A stretch of 64,000 bases of DNA from Solibacillus merdavium (GTDB lineage Bacteria > Bacillota > Bacilli > Bacillales_A > Planococcaceae), in the NCBI RefSeq assembly GCF_014836935.1, contig NZ_JACSPW010000001.1:310001-374000 (forward strand), written 5' to 3'. This document shows positions 55,998 through 64,000 of this stretch, one piece after another. Made by a program: the position numbers and the translations under genes. The first letter of the stretch is position 1. Every line of letters starts with the position of its first letter. The notes under the pieces were generated by a model that worked only from the letters and a program-made list of their open reading frames with translations, ran no database searches and was not told the DNA's origin.

Positions 55998-56681
55998 ATG
56001 AAAGCAAAAAAATCATTTCGATTTTGGCTCGCTGTTGGAATAGTATTGATAACGGCATTATTTACACCAATCTCAAATGGAACTTTTGCGATGGTTAGTA
56101 ACGTTTACGAGAACTGTAATGAAAACCCTGAAGTATGTTCGGAAGAAAATATTTCAGAAGACAATGCTACAGATGCCGACGCAGAAAATACTGAATCGGC
56201 ATCTGTCAGCATCGGGTTCTGGGACTACATAAAAGTTTTAATAGCGCTTGTATTTGTACTAGGGCTATTATTGTTTATTTTGAAGTATTTAAACAAGCGT
56301 AACTCAAACTATCAACAAAATGCCGTAGTTAAAAATATCGGCGGCTTGTCTGTAGGGCAGCAAAAGTCTGTACAATTACTGCTAATCGGTAAAAGTGTAT
56401 ATGTAGTAGGTGTAGGTGATAATATTCAGCTTCTCAAGGAAATTGATTCCGAAGAGGAGATTGAACAATTGCTTAGTCAAACTGAAAGTAACCAAAATAT
56501 GATGAAAACATCACCTTATATTGCAGAGTTATTTAAGAAATTTTCAAAAAAGAATCGACCAGAGGATATTTCAAATAGCCCTAAATTTAATGATATGTTC
56601 AATGAAAAAATAGGGGAAATAAAGAAACAGCGTAGTAATGAGTTAGAGCGTTGGAAAGAACGGGAGCGTGATGAACGATGA
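55998..56681 (+). CDS. fliZ: Flagellar biosynthetic protein FliZ (FliO family)
   Basis: The 227-residue protein has an N-terminal signal-like segment (about 9-30), an acidic extracytoplasmic stretch (NCNENPEVCSEENISEDN), one membrane segment at about 75-95 (YIKVLIALVFVLGLLLFILKYL) and a cytoplasmic domain (GGLSVGQQKSVQLLLIGKSVYVVGVGDNIQLL) typical of FliO. FliO helps FliP assemble in the export gate. It overlaps fliP by 4 bp. Confidence 0.93.
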   Translation: MKAKKSFRFWLAVGIVLITALFTPISNGTFAMVSNVYENCNENPEVCSEENISEDNATDADAENTESASVSIGFWDYIKVLIALVFVLGLLLFILKYLNKRNSNYQQNAVVKNIGGLSVGQQKSVQLLLIGKSVYVVGVGDNIQLLKEIDSEEEIEQLLSQTESNQNMMKTSPYIAELFKKFSKKNRPEDISNSPKFNDMFNEKIGEIKKQRSNELERWKERERDER

Positions 56682-57343
56682 ACGATCTTCTTTCCGTCTT
56701 TTCTGAAAGCGATCCGGGGAATGTATCCACATCGGTTACGCTATTATTCTTGTTGACGGTTCTCTCTTTAGCACCAAGTCTTTTAATATTAATGACATCG
56801 TTCGCTCGTATTGTCATTGTTTTGTCTTTTACAAGAACGGCCTTAGCTACAAACCAAATGCCTCCTAACCAAGTCATTATTGGTTTGGCCTTGTTTTTGA
56901 CATTTTTTATAATGGCACCAACATTCCAACAAGTAAATGAGCAGGCATTGCAGCCACTCTTTGATGAAGAAATAAATTTAGAGGAAGCGTATGAGCGAGC
57001 AACGATACCATTTAAACAATTTATGGCACAGCATACAAGGCAAAAAGATTTAGAGTTATTTATAGAATATAACCAAGCAGAGTATCCGGATTCGATTGAA
57101 GAAATTCCGATGACGCTAATAGTACCTGCATTTGCTTTAAGTGAAATTAAAACAGCATTTCAAATGGGTTTTATGATTTTCATTCCGTTTTTAGTTATTG
57201 ATATGGTTGTCGCAAGTACACTTATGTCGATGGGGATGATGATGCTACCTCCAGTAATGATTTCACTACCATTTAAAATATTGTTGTTTGTACTCGTCGA
57301 TGGTTGGTATTTAGTGATGAAATCTTTACTTCAAAGTTTTTAG
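56678..57343 (+). CDS. fliP: Flagellar type III export gate protein FliP
   Basis: The 221-residue membrane protein has about four hydrophobic segments and the family signatures LAPSLLILMTSFARIVIVLSFTR, PPNQVIIGLALFLTFF and FQMGFMIFIPFLVIDMVVASTLMSMGMMMLPP. FliP5-FliQ4-FliR1 form the helical export gate core. The start overlaps the fliZ stop (ATGA). Confidence 0.97.
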   Translation: MNDLLSVFSESDPGNVSTSVTLLFLLTVLSLAPSLLILMTSFARIVIVLSFTRTALATNQMPPNQVIIGLALFLTFFIMAPTFQQVNEQALQPLFDEEINLEEAYERATIPFKQFMAQHTRQKDLELFIEYNQAEYPDSIEEIPMTLIVPAFALSEIKTAFQMGFMIFIPFLVIDMVVASTLMSMGMMMLPPVMISLPFKILLFVLVDGWYLVMKSLLQSF

Positions 57344-57356
57344 GGGATGATACATA

Positions 57357-57626
57357 GTGACACAGGAAATGGTCATTGCAGTTGCAGAAAATGCAGTTTT
57401 TACAATATTGATAGTTTCGGGACCATTACTTTTAATCGCGTTAGCTAGCGGTCTAGTTGTAAGTATATTTCAGGCGACAACTTCCATTCAAGAGCAGACA
57501 TTGGCGTTCGTACCAAAAATCGTAGCTGTACTGGTTGCGATTATATTTTTTGGTCCTTTTATGATTTCGAGAATGACAGATTATTTTCATGATATTTTGA
57601 ATAATTTAGTCCGGTATATTGGGTGA
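57357..57626 (+). CDS. fliQ: Flagellar type III export gate protein FliQ
   Basis: The 89-residue protein has two hydrophobic hairpin helices (about 13-40 and 50-75) with the motif GLVVSIFQATTSIQEQTLAFVPKI. It packs around FliP and FliR in the gate. The start is GTG at 57357, aligning with the family N-terminus (M-T-Q-E-M-VIAVAENAV); an ATG four codons on is possible. Confidence 0.95.
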   Translation: MTQEMVIAVAENAVFTILIVSGPLLLIALASGLVVSIFQATTSIQEQTLAFVPKIVAVLVAIIFFGPFMISRMTDYFHDILNNLVRYIG

Positions 57627-57630
57627 GGAA

Positions 57631-58407
57631 ATGACGGAAATAATACCGAATCTATCAATATTACTATTAATCTTAGTTCGCGTTTCTGCTTTTTTTGTCA
57701 CTGTACCTTTATTTTCTTACCGTACAATTCCCCCACAAGTACGCATTACATTGGCGGTTGTTTTAGCGTGGATGATGTATTACACGTTTAATATGGAACC
57801 ATTTGAAATAAATGGTGTGTATTTATTGCTCGTTTTAAAAGAGGCGATTATCGGGCTGATGTTAGGTTTAGCTGCGATGATTATTCTATCTGCTGTTCAG
57901 ATTGCAGGTGGGTTCATCGATTTCCAAATGGGATTTGCGATGGCAAATATTATTGATCCTCAAACAGGAGTACAATCTCCTTTAATGGGGCAATTTCTAA
58001 ACTTTTTAACGTTGCTTTTATTGTTGGCGATTAATGGTCACCATCTACTTTTGGATGGTATATTTTATAGTTATCAGTTTTTACCTATGGACCAATTCTT
58101 TCCGAACTTTGGGGAAGAAGGAACCGTATTGTTTATTATGAAAATGTTTGTTTCTGTTTTTGCCATTGCATTTCAAATGTCAGCTCCAATAGTTGCAACT
58201 CTGTTTTTAGTAACATTAGCGTTGGGGATTACCGGGAAAACCGTGCCACAAATGAATATTTTTGTTATCGGCTTTCCTATTAAAATAGCGGTAGGCTTTC
58301 TTGTAATGATAGTGACTATGGGTGTATTAGTTGGAGTTATGAAGGAACTGATTGAATTTATGATTGTTTCATTACGTGAATTAATGGTTATTTTAGGTGG
58401 TGGCTAA
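57631..58407 (+). CDS. fliR: Flagellar type III export gate protein FliR
   Basis: The 258-residue membrane protein has about six hydrophobic segments and motifs LFSYRTIPPQVRITLAVVLAW, IDFQMGFAMANIIDPQTGVQSPLMGQF and ITGKTVPQMNIFVIGFPIKI. The ATG at 57631 gives exact N-terminal agreement in length with B. subtilis FliR; an upstream TTG (57619) lies within fliQ. It overlaps the flhB region: its stop codon is just before the flhB start. Confidence 0.95.
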   Translation: MTEIIPNLSILLLILVRVSAFFVTVPLFSYRTIPPQVRITLAVVLAWMMYYTFNMEPFEINGVYLLLVLKEAIIGLMLGLAAMIILSAVQIAGGFIDFQMGFAMANIIDPQTGVQSPLMGQFLNFLTLLLLLAINGHHLLLDGIFYSYQFLPMDQFFPNFGEEGTVLFIMKMFVSVFAIAFQMSAPIVATLFLVTLALGITGKTVPQMNIFVIGFPIKIAVGFLVMIVTMGVLVGVMKELIEFMIVSLRELMVILGGG

Positions 58408-58408
58408 G

Positions 58409-59503
58409 ATGGAGTTAAAACTTTTAATAGAAGTAGATCTTCAGTTTTTTGCAGGAGAAAAGACTGAAAAGGCAACACCAAAAAAGCGACAGGATGCACG
58501 TAAAAAAGGACAAGTATTAAAGAGTCAAGATGTAACTGCAGCTGTATTATTATTACTGTCATTTTTCTTTTTACTCTTTTTTGCACCATTTATGTATAAC
58601 GGGGTAAAAGGATTTTTACTACAAGGGCTTGAGCGCAATATGTTAATTGAAACGCTGAATGCCGAAACAGTTATGTATATGTATGTCGAGTCCATAAAAG
58701 AGATGGCGATTATAGTTTTACCTATTATGGTTGTCGCCATGATTGCAGGTATTGGAGCTAACTTTTTTCAATTTGGCTTATTATTTACAACAGAAACTTT
58801 AAAAATCGATTTAAAGAAAATGGATCCTATTAAAGGGATAAAAAAAATTATATCTGTCCGGGCAATCGTCAATTTAATTAAATCATTATTGAAAGTGACA
58901 TTGATTGGAACGGTTACCACAGTGGTAATCATCATCTACTTAGAAGATGTATTATCGCTTGCTTTACATAGTCCCGCAGAAATATTGGCGACTGTTGCCT
59001 ATTTATCTGCCATTATGGGAATAGCGGCTTCTATAATGCTCGTGTTCATCGCATTGATTGATTATATTTATGAAAAATACGAATATGAAAAACAATTGAA
59101 AATGTCAAAGCAGGATATTAAAGATGAACATAAAAATTCGGAAGGCGATCCTTTAATTAAGTCCAAAATTAAACAGCGTCAACGGGAAATGGCGATGCGT
59201 AGAATGATGCAGGAAATCCCTGCCGCAGACGTGGTTATTACAAACCCGACCCATTATGCCATTGCGTTAAAATACGATGAGGACCAAATGGACGCCCCAA
59301 GAGTAGTGGCAAAAGGTACTGATTTTGTCGCACAAAAAATAAAACTCATTGCAAAAGAACATGATGTCATTATGGTCGAAAACAGGCCACTTGCCCGTGC
59401 AATGTATGATCAAGTGGAAATCGGCCAAGCAGTGCCTGAAGAATTTTTCAAAGCGGTCGCTGAAGTTCTTGCATATGTATACCGTATTAAACGCAAAATT
59501 TAA
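58409..59503 (+). CDS. flhB: Flagellar biosynthesis protein FlhB
   Basis: The 364-residue export switch protein has an N-terminal LQFFAGEKTEKATPKKRQDARKKGQV, four membrane segments, and a cytoplasmic tail with the autocleavage motif in VVITNPTHYAIALKY (cleavage between Asn and Pro). Cleavage changes export from rod/hook to filament subunits. The ATG at 58409 fits the GGTGGTGG RBS; an in-frame GTG at 58397 lies in fliR. Confidence 0.96.
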   Translation: MELKLLIEVDLQFFAGEKTEKATPKKRQDARKKGQVLKSQDVTAAVLLLLSFFFLLFFAPFMYNGVKGFLLQGLERNMLIETLNAETVMYMYVESIKEMAIIVLPIMVVAMIAGIGANFFQFGLLFTTETLKIDLKKMDPIKGIKKIISVRAIVNLIKSLLKVTLIGTVTTVVIIIYLEDVLSLALHSPAEILATVAYLSAIMGIAASIMLVFIALIDYIYEKYEYEKQLKMSKQDIKDEHKNSEGDPLIKSKIKQRQREMAMRRMMQEIPAADVVITNPTHYAIALKYDEDQMDAPRVVAKGTDFVAQKIKLIAKEHDVIMVENRPLARAMYDQVEIGQAVPEEFFKAVAEVLAYVYRIKRKI

Positions 59504-59526
59504 CAGAGATTTCAGGAGGGACATCA

Positions 59527-61560
59527 ATGCAAATACGCGATTTAGGGGTTTTAGCTGCAGTCATTATGGTTGTAGCGATGCTCATTATCCCTCTTCCACC
59601 TTGGCTATTAAGCTTTTTGATTATCGTCAATATTACATTGGCGCTTCTCGTATTATTAACAGCAATGAATATGAAAGAAGCCCTTGATTTCTCGATTTTT
59701 CCGACTGTTATACTTTTATTGACACTTTTCCGTTTGGCCTTATCCGTTTCTACTACGCGTGCAATTTTAGCAGAAGGTGATGCAGGACAAGTTGTAGAAA
59801 CATTCGGGAATTTCGTGACGGGCGGTAACATTTTAGTCGGTTTAGTAATATTCCTATTACTAGTTATTATTCAATTTATCGTTATTACAAAAGGTGCTGA
59901 GCGAGTTGCAGAAGTAGCTGCACGTTTCACCTTGGATGCGATGCCGGGTAAGCAAATGAGTATTGATGCTGATTTAAATGCAGGGATGATTTCAGAAAAG
60001 GAAGCGCGTGAACGACGTGAAAAGGTAGCGGGAGAAGCGGACTTTTATGGTGCCATGGATGGTGCTACAAAATTCGTAAAAGGTGACGCTATTGCTTCAA
60101 TTATCATGGTAGGAATAAACTTACTTTTCGGTATGATTATTGGTATGATCCAAATGGAGCTAAGCTTTGGCGAAGCTGCAGCAAAATATTCGTTACTAAC
60201 AGTAGGTGACGGGCTTGTATCACAAATTCCCGCGTTATTAATTTCAACCGCTACAGGGATTGTAGTAACACGTGCTGCCTCTAAGGGAAATCTTGGTTCG
60301 GACATCACCGATCAATTATTTGCGCATTCAAAATTACTATATGTTGCTGCAGGTACGATTTTATTACTTGGATTGTTTACACCGATCCCAGATTGGATAA
60401 CAATTCCAGTTGCTGCAGTATTGGCAATTGGTGCGTTCCTAATGGATCGTAAAAAGGATGAAACACCAGAAGAAATGTTGGAAATTGAGGAAGAAGTGGC
60501 TTCGGATACGATGAAGAGTCCCGAAAATGTTATTAACCTATTAAATGTAGATCCAATTGAATTTGAATTTGGATATGGGTTGATTCCATTGGTGGATGCT
60601 GCGCAAGGTGGAGATTTACTGGACAGAGTTGTTATGATTCGTCGTCAACTTGCATTGGAACTTGGGATTGTTATTCCAATTGTTCGTATTCGTGATAATA
60701 TACAGCTACAACCGAATGAATACCGAATTAAGATTAAGGGTAATGAAATGGCAAGAGGTGAATTACTGCTGGACCATTATTTAGCAATGAGTCCTGGAGA
60801 TGACGACTCTATTGATGGAATTGATACAATTGAGCCATCATTCGGTCTTCCTGCAAAGTGGATTACAGAAGCAGTAAAAGAAGATGCAGAAATGTTTGGA
60901 TATACAGTAGTAGATCCACCGAGTGTGGTATCAACTCATTTAACTGAAATTATTCGAGCAAATGCCCATGATTTACTGGGACGTCAAGAAGCGAAACAAT
61001 TAATAGACCACTTGCGAGAAACGCATGCGATATTAGTGGATGAATTAATTCCAGCGCCACTTTCAATTGGAGAAGTGCAAAAAGTATTGGCAAAATTATT
61101 GCGTGAAAATGTTTCCGTACGCAATTTACCAATCATATTTGAAACGCTAGCAGACTATGCAAAGCTTACGAGTGATACAGATATATTAACCGAGTATGTA
61201 AGACAAGCATTGGCAAGACAAATAACGGCTCAGTTTGTGGGTGGTCAACAAGCTTTGAAGGTCATTACTGTTTCTGCAAAGGTGGAAAAGTTATTGGCAG
61301 ACAGCATTCAGCAAACAGACCATGGTAACTATTTAGCAATGGATCCACAAGAATCACAATTTGTTCTAGAAGCAATTGCAAAAGAAGTTGAGCGAGTTTC
61401 TTATATGGAGCAATCACCAATCATGCTATGTTCACCTGGTGTGCGTTTGTATTTAAGACAATTGACAGAGCGTTATTTCCCGCAGGTTCCAATTCTATCC
61501 TATAATGAGCTGGATGCAGCAGTAGAAATTCAAAGTGTTGGGGTGGTGAATGTCGAATGA
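59527..61560 (+). CDS. flhA: Flagellar biosynthesis protein FlhA
   Basis: The 677-residue export gate protein has eight predicted membrane segments in the first about 320 residues and the FHIPEP signature RFTLDAMPGKQMSIDADLNAG. A large cytoplasmic domain (about 345-677) forms the nonameric ring that docks chaperone-substrate complexes and FliJ. RBS CAGGAGGG. It overlaps flhF by 4 bp (ATGA). Confidence 0.97.
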   Translation: MQIRDLGVLAAVIMVVAMLIIPLPPWLLSFLIIVNITLALLVLLTAMNMKEALDFSIFPTVILLLTLFRLALSVSTTRAILAEGDAGQVVETFGNFVTGGNILVGLVIFLLLVIIQFIVITKGAERVAEVAARFTLDAMPGKQMSIDADLNAGMISEKEARERREKVAGEADFYGAMDGATKFVKGDAIASIIMVGINLLFGMIIGMIQMELSFGEAAAKYSLLTVGDGLVSQIPALLISTATGIVVTRAASKGNLGSDITDQLFAHSKLLYVAAGTILLLGLFTPIPDWITIPVAAVLAIGAFLMDRKKDETPEEMLEIEEEVASDTMKSPENVINLLNVDPIEFEFGYGLIPLVDAAQGGDLLDRVVMIRRQLALELGIVIPIVRIRDNIQLQPNEYRIKIKGNEMARGELLLDHYLAMSPGDDDSIDGIDTIEPSFGLPAKWITEAVKEDAEMFGYTVVDPPSVVSTHLTEIIRANAHDLLGRQEAKQLIDHLRETHAILVDELIPAPLSIGEVQKVLAKLLRENVSVRNLPIIFETLADYAKLTSDTDILTEYVRQALARQITAQFVGGQQALKVITVSAKVEKLLADSIQQTDHGNYLAMDPQESQFVLEAIAKEVERVSYMEQSPIMLCSPGVRLYLRQLTERYFPQVPILSYNELDAAVEIQSVGVVNVE

Positions 61561-62753
61561 AGATGAAAAAGTATAATGCACCTTCCATTGCCGAGGCTAT
61601 GAAACAAATCCGGTCAGATTTAGGCGAGGATGCAGTGATTTTAAATTCAAAAGTTGTTATAACGAAAAAGTTTTTTGGTTTGGTAAAAAATAAAAGTTAT
61701 GAAGTAATAGCTGGCTATGATCAAGTGGAGAAAAAATCAACCTACTTTCCTTTACAAGACATTCCCTCTATCCCATCTTTCAGGGATGGTGGATCAACAC
61801 CTATGATTCAGCCATCTACACATGTGGAACAACCTAAAAAGGCTTCGCAAGTGGATGGATCTGCACTATCAGGAAATTTCGGGAAAGAAATTGCTGAATT
61901 AAAGTCTATGATACAATCAATGCAACGTATGTCGACACAATCTCAATATCCTGATGAATTCCTACCATTTGTCGATTTTTTACAACAGCAGGAACTTGGA
62001 GAGGAGCTTATCACAGCAATTAGTGATGAGCTTTTTGAATATTACAGTCAAAATGGCAATCAAATTACGTGGGATCAAATGCAGGAGATTGCTAAAGACT
62101 ATTTAAGAAAAGAATTATACGATCTTCCGATTAGTGGAATATTGTATGATAAAAAATATATAAACGTTTTAGGTCCAACAGGTGTCGGAAAAACGACAAC
62201 GATTGCAAAAATAGCAGCACGCTCAGTTTTGGAAAAGAAAAAGAAGATTGGATTTATAACGACCGATACATATCGAATTGCAGCGATAGAGCAATTGAAA
62301 ACTTACGCGGCTCTATTACAGGCACCTGTAGAGGTCGTTTATAATGCTGCGGATTATGCTGAGGCGATAAAAAAATTAGCCCATTTAGACTTAATTTTTA
62401 TCGACACTGCCGGAAGAAACTATAAAGAAGCTAAATATGTAGAAGATTTAAAGTCTCTAATTCAATTTGATGACCAACTGGAATCTTACCTAGTGTTGTC
62501 TTTAACGGCAAAGCAAAAAGACTTAGAATCAATTATTGATCAATTTAAAGACATAAATATAGAAAAATTTATCTTTACAAAGCTTGATGAAACAAATTCT
62601 ATTGGCACTATGTTTAATTTAATGATTAAATATAATAAGGGACTCGCTTACTATACTAATGGTCAAGAAGTACCAGAAGATATAGAACAACCAAGTAGTG
62701 ATAACTTACTAGAGCTTTTTTTCAAGGAGATTTTAGATGAAGGATCAAGCTGA
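61557..62753 (+). CDS. flhF: Flagellar biosynthesis GTPase FlhF
   Basis: The 398-residue SRP-type GTPase has a basic N-terminal B-domain (MKQIRSDLGEDAVILNSK...), an N-domain and a G-domain with [15 protein letters not shown] (about 204-218), FITTDTYRIAAIEQL, DTAGRNYK and TKLDETNSIG. It governs flagellar number and placement and is stimulated by FlhG. The start overlaps the flhA stop; the end overlaps flhG by 17 bp. Confidence 0.96.
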   Translation: MKMKKYNAPSIAEAMKQIRSDLGEDAVILNSKVVITKKFFGLVKNKSYEVIAGYDQVEKKSTYFPLQDIPSIPSFRDGGSTPMIQPSTHVEQPKKASQVDGSALSGNFGKEIAELKSMIQSMQRMSTQSQYPDEFLPFVDFLQQQELGEELITAISDELFEYYSQNGNQITWDQMQEIAKDYLRKELYDLPISGILYDKKYINVLGPTGVGKTTTIAKIAARSVLEKKKKIGFITTDTYRIAAIEQLKTYAALLQAPVEVVYNAADYAEAIKKLAHLDLIFIDTAGRNYKEAKYVEDLKSLIQFDDQLESYLVLSLTAKQKDLESIIDQFKDINIEKFIFTKLDETNSIGTMFNLMIKYNKGLAYYTNGQEVPEDIEQPSSDNLLELFFKEILDEGSS

Positions 62754-63615
62754 GAAACTACGTCAAAAAATGCTTGGAAGCGAAGAACATATAGGAAGAT
62801 CAATTGCAGTTGTAAGTGGAAAAGGCGGAGTAGGAAAAAGCAATTTTACAACCAACTTTGCAACACTATTAGCTAAAGCAGGTAAAAAGGTAATCATCCT
62901 GGATATGGATATCGGGATGGGGAATGTCCATATTTTAGTGGGCAAGTCTGTGAAATATAGTTTGAAAGATTACTTGGATGGTCAAGTGGCACTGGATGAT
63001 GCTACGTTTAAAACAGAAGAAGGTGTCAGCTATATATCAGGCGGATCAGGTATGTCGTCATTAATGGATTGGTCCCCGGCTGTATTTGAACGTCTAATAA
63101 ATGCTTTTGAATCACTGCAAAAGGAATATGATTTTGTATTCTTTGATATGGGTGCTGGTGTCGTTGAGTGGTCGCTCGATTTATTGACATCAATCGAGGA
63201 AATCATCGTTATTTCAACAGCTGAACCAACTTCCTTAATGGATGCCTATTCGATGATGAAGTTTATTCACCTAAAAGACCCTCAGAAGGAGTTTTATTTA
63301 TTATGTAATCGTGCATTTACAGCAGATGAAGGCTTGGAAACGACTCAGCGGTTAAAAACGGTCATGGTGAAGTTTTTGGAAAAGGATGTCCACATTCTTG
63401 GGTCCCTTCCGGAGGATCCAGTTGTTCGCCAAGCAGTACGTCAGCAAACCTTGTTTACGACGTCCTATCCAGACGCTCCTATCTCAAAAACTATGGGCAA
63501 GCTCGTTCAGCAGTTTTTAACAGCAGCAACAGAAATGAAAGAAGTGCATGCTTCTAGTCAATCGAGTAAGTTTTTATCCAAATTAAAAAACATCTTTTCG
63601 AGAGGTCGTGGTTAA
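62737..63615 (+). CDS. flhG: Flagellar number regulator FlhG (YlxH), MinD-like ATPase
   Basis: The 292-residue ParA/MinD-family ATPase has the deviant Walker A SGKGGVGKSN (about 26-35), the LDMDIGMGNVH motif, and FFDMGAGVVEWS. An N-terminal segment (DQAEKLRQKM) matches the FlhF-activating peptide, and a C-terminal amphipathic tail is likely. It acts with FlhF on flagellar pattern and interacts with FliM/FliY. RBS AAGGAGA lies in flhF. Its stop adjoins the cheB ATG (TAAATG). Confidence 0.96.
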   Translation: MKDQAEKLRQKMLGSEEHIGRSIAVVSGKGGVGKSNFTTNFATLLAKAGKKVIILDMDIGMGNVHILVGKSVKYSLKDYLDGQVALDDATFKTEEGVSYISGGSGMSSLMDWSPAVFERLINAFESLQKEYDFVFFDMGAGVVEWSLDLLTSIEEIIVISTAEPTSLMDAYSMMKFIHLKDPQKEFYLLCNRAFTADEGLETTQRLKTVMVKFLEKDVHILGSLPEDPVVRQAVRQQTLFTTSYPDAPISKTMGKLVQQFLTAATEMKEVHASSQSSKFLSKLKNIFSRGRG

Positions 63616-64000
63616 ATGAACATCCTAAAGAAAAGTAAGTTATTGGTTGTTGACGATTCTGCCTTTATGCGGAAGTTAATAAGTGATTTTTTTTTGGACC
63701 ATCCAGACATTGAAGTAATAGGAGCAGCACGCAACGGCAAAGACGCACTAAAAAAATAGAACAGCTAAAACCGGATGTAGTGACTATGGATGTTGAAATG
63801 CCCGAAATGAATGGCTTGGATGCTTTAAAGGAAATTATGCTAAAGTATCCTGTGCCTGTCGTCATGCTTTCAAGTACGACGAAACGAGGAGCAGATAATA
63901 CCTTAATGGCCATGGAGTATGGTGCTGTTGACTTTGTAGCTAAACCGAGTGGAACAATTTCGTTAGATTTACATAAAATTCAAGATGAGTTAGTTCGGAA
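63616..64000 (+). pseudogene. cheB: Chemotaxis response regulator protein-glutamate methylesterase CheB, receiver part, frameshifted, cut by window edge
   Basis: The ATG frame gives 47 codons (LLVVDDSAFMRKLISDFFL...[12 protein letters not shown]) and then TAG at 63757. The receiver continues in the -1 frame from 63756 ([20 protein letters not shown], then [21 protein letters not shown]) to the end of the window. One A too few in the run 63750-63756 (seven A) explains the break; one more would restore CheB. The Asp phospho-site is in TMDVEMP. The methylesterase domain is beyond the window. It could be a real mutation, a sequencing or assembly error, or be decoded by slippage. Gene order (after flhG) agrees with cheB. 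Confidence 0.85.

Overview
The window is a contiguous piece of a low-GC Gram-positive (Bacillales) chromosome. The gene order from prkC-rsgA-rpe-thiN-spoVM through fapR-plsX-fabD-fabG-acpP-rnc-smc-ftsY-ylxM-ffh-rpsP, rimM-trmD-rplS, topA-trmFO-xerC-hslV-hslU-codY and into a long fla/che operon is the classical Bacillus subtilis order. A spoVM homologue points to an endospore former. From protein wording I infer a Planococcaceae-type relative (Solibacillus/Lysinibacillus-like); the species cannot be fixed from this sequence alone. Almost everything is on the + strand; only rpmB is on the - strand. No tRNA, rRNA, CRISPR array, insertion sequence or prophage was seen.

Layout: (1) 1-9.1 kb: end of the PASTA kinase PrkC, ribosome GTPase RsgA, Rpe, ThiN, the tiny SpoVM, L28 (opposite strand), a diacylglycerol-kinase-like gene, Asp23/YloU, fatty acid kinase FakA and the two-subunit L-serine dehydratase. 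(2) 9.2-15 kb: RecG, then the FapR-controlled fatty-acid/phospholipid cluster with its operator. (3) 15-28.6 kb: RNase III, SMC, both SRP GTPases, S16, KhpA, RimM, TrmD, L19, signal peptidase, RbgA and RNase HII. (4) 28.6-41.6 kb: a FliK-like/FlhB-tail-like pair, succinyl-CoA ligase, DprA, TopA, TrmFO, XerC, HslVU and CodY. (5) 42.1-64 kb: the fla/che operon flgB-flgC-fliE-fliF-fliG-fliH-fliI-fliJ-ylxF-fliK-flgD-(TIGR02530-like)-flgE-swrD-fliL-fliM-fliY-cheY-fliZ-fliP-fliQ-fliR-flhB-flhA-flhF-flhG, running into cheB at the edge. It builds the basal body, rod, hook and switch, the type III export gate and ATPase, and the placement GTPases.

Coding content is conventional, and I do not see a complete new multi-gene system. 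The unusual material is small-scale. swrD has its Shine-Dalgarno separated from its start codon by a GC-rich stem-loop. cheB is interrupted at a run of seven A by a one-base shift with a canonical -1 slippery heptamer. spoVM appears to start at CTG. A (CTTT)10 microsatellite forms the terminator tail of rplS upstream of the signal peptidase gene. Four copies of a 27-bp palindromic repeat lie in a 600-bp acpP-rnc gap, with apparent relatives upstream of sdaAB. A 141-bp dispersed-type repeat lies directly in front of rimM.

Several gene starts were moved to the codon with a well-spaced ribosome binding site, including TTG starts for acpP, ffh, flgB and fliH and GTG starts for lepB, fliG, fliQ, thiN and ylxF.
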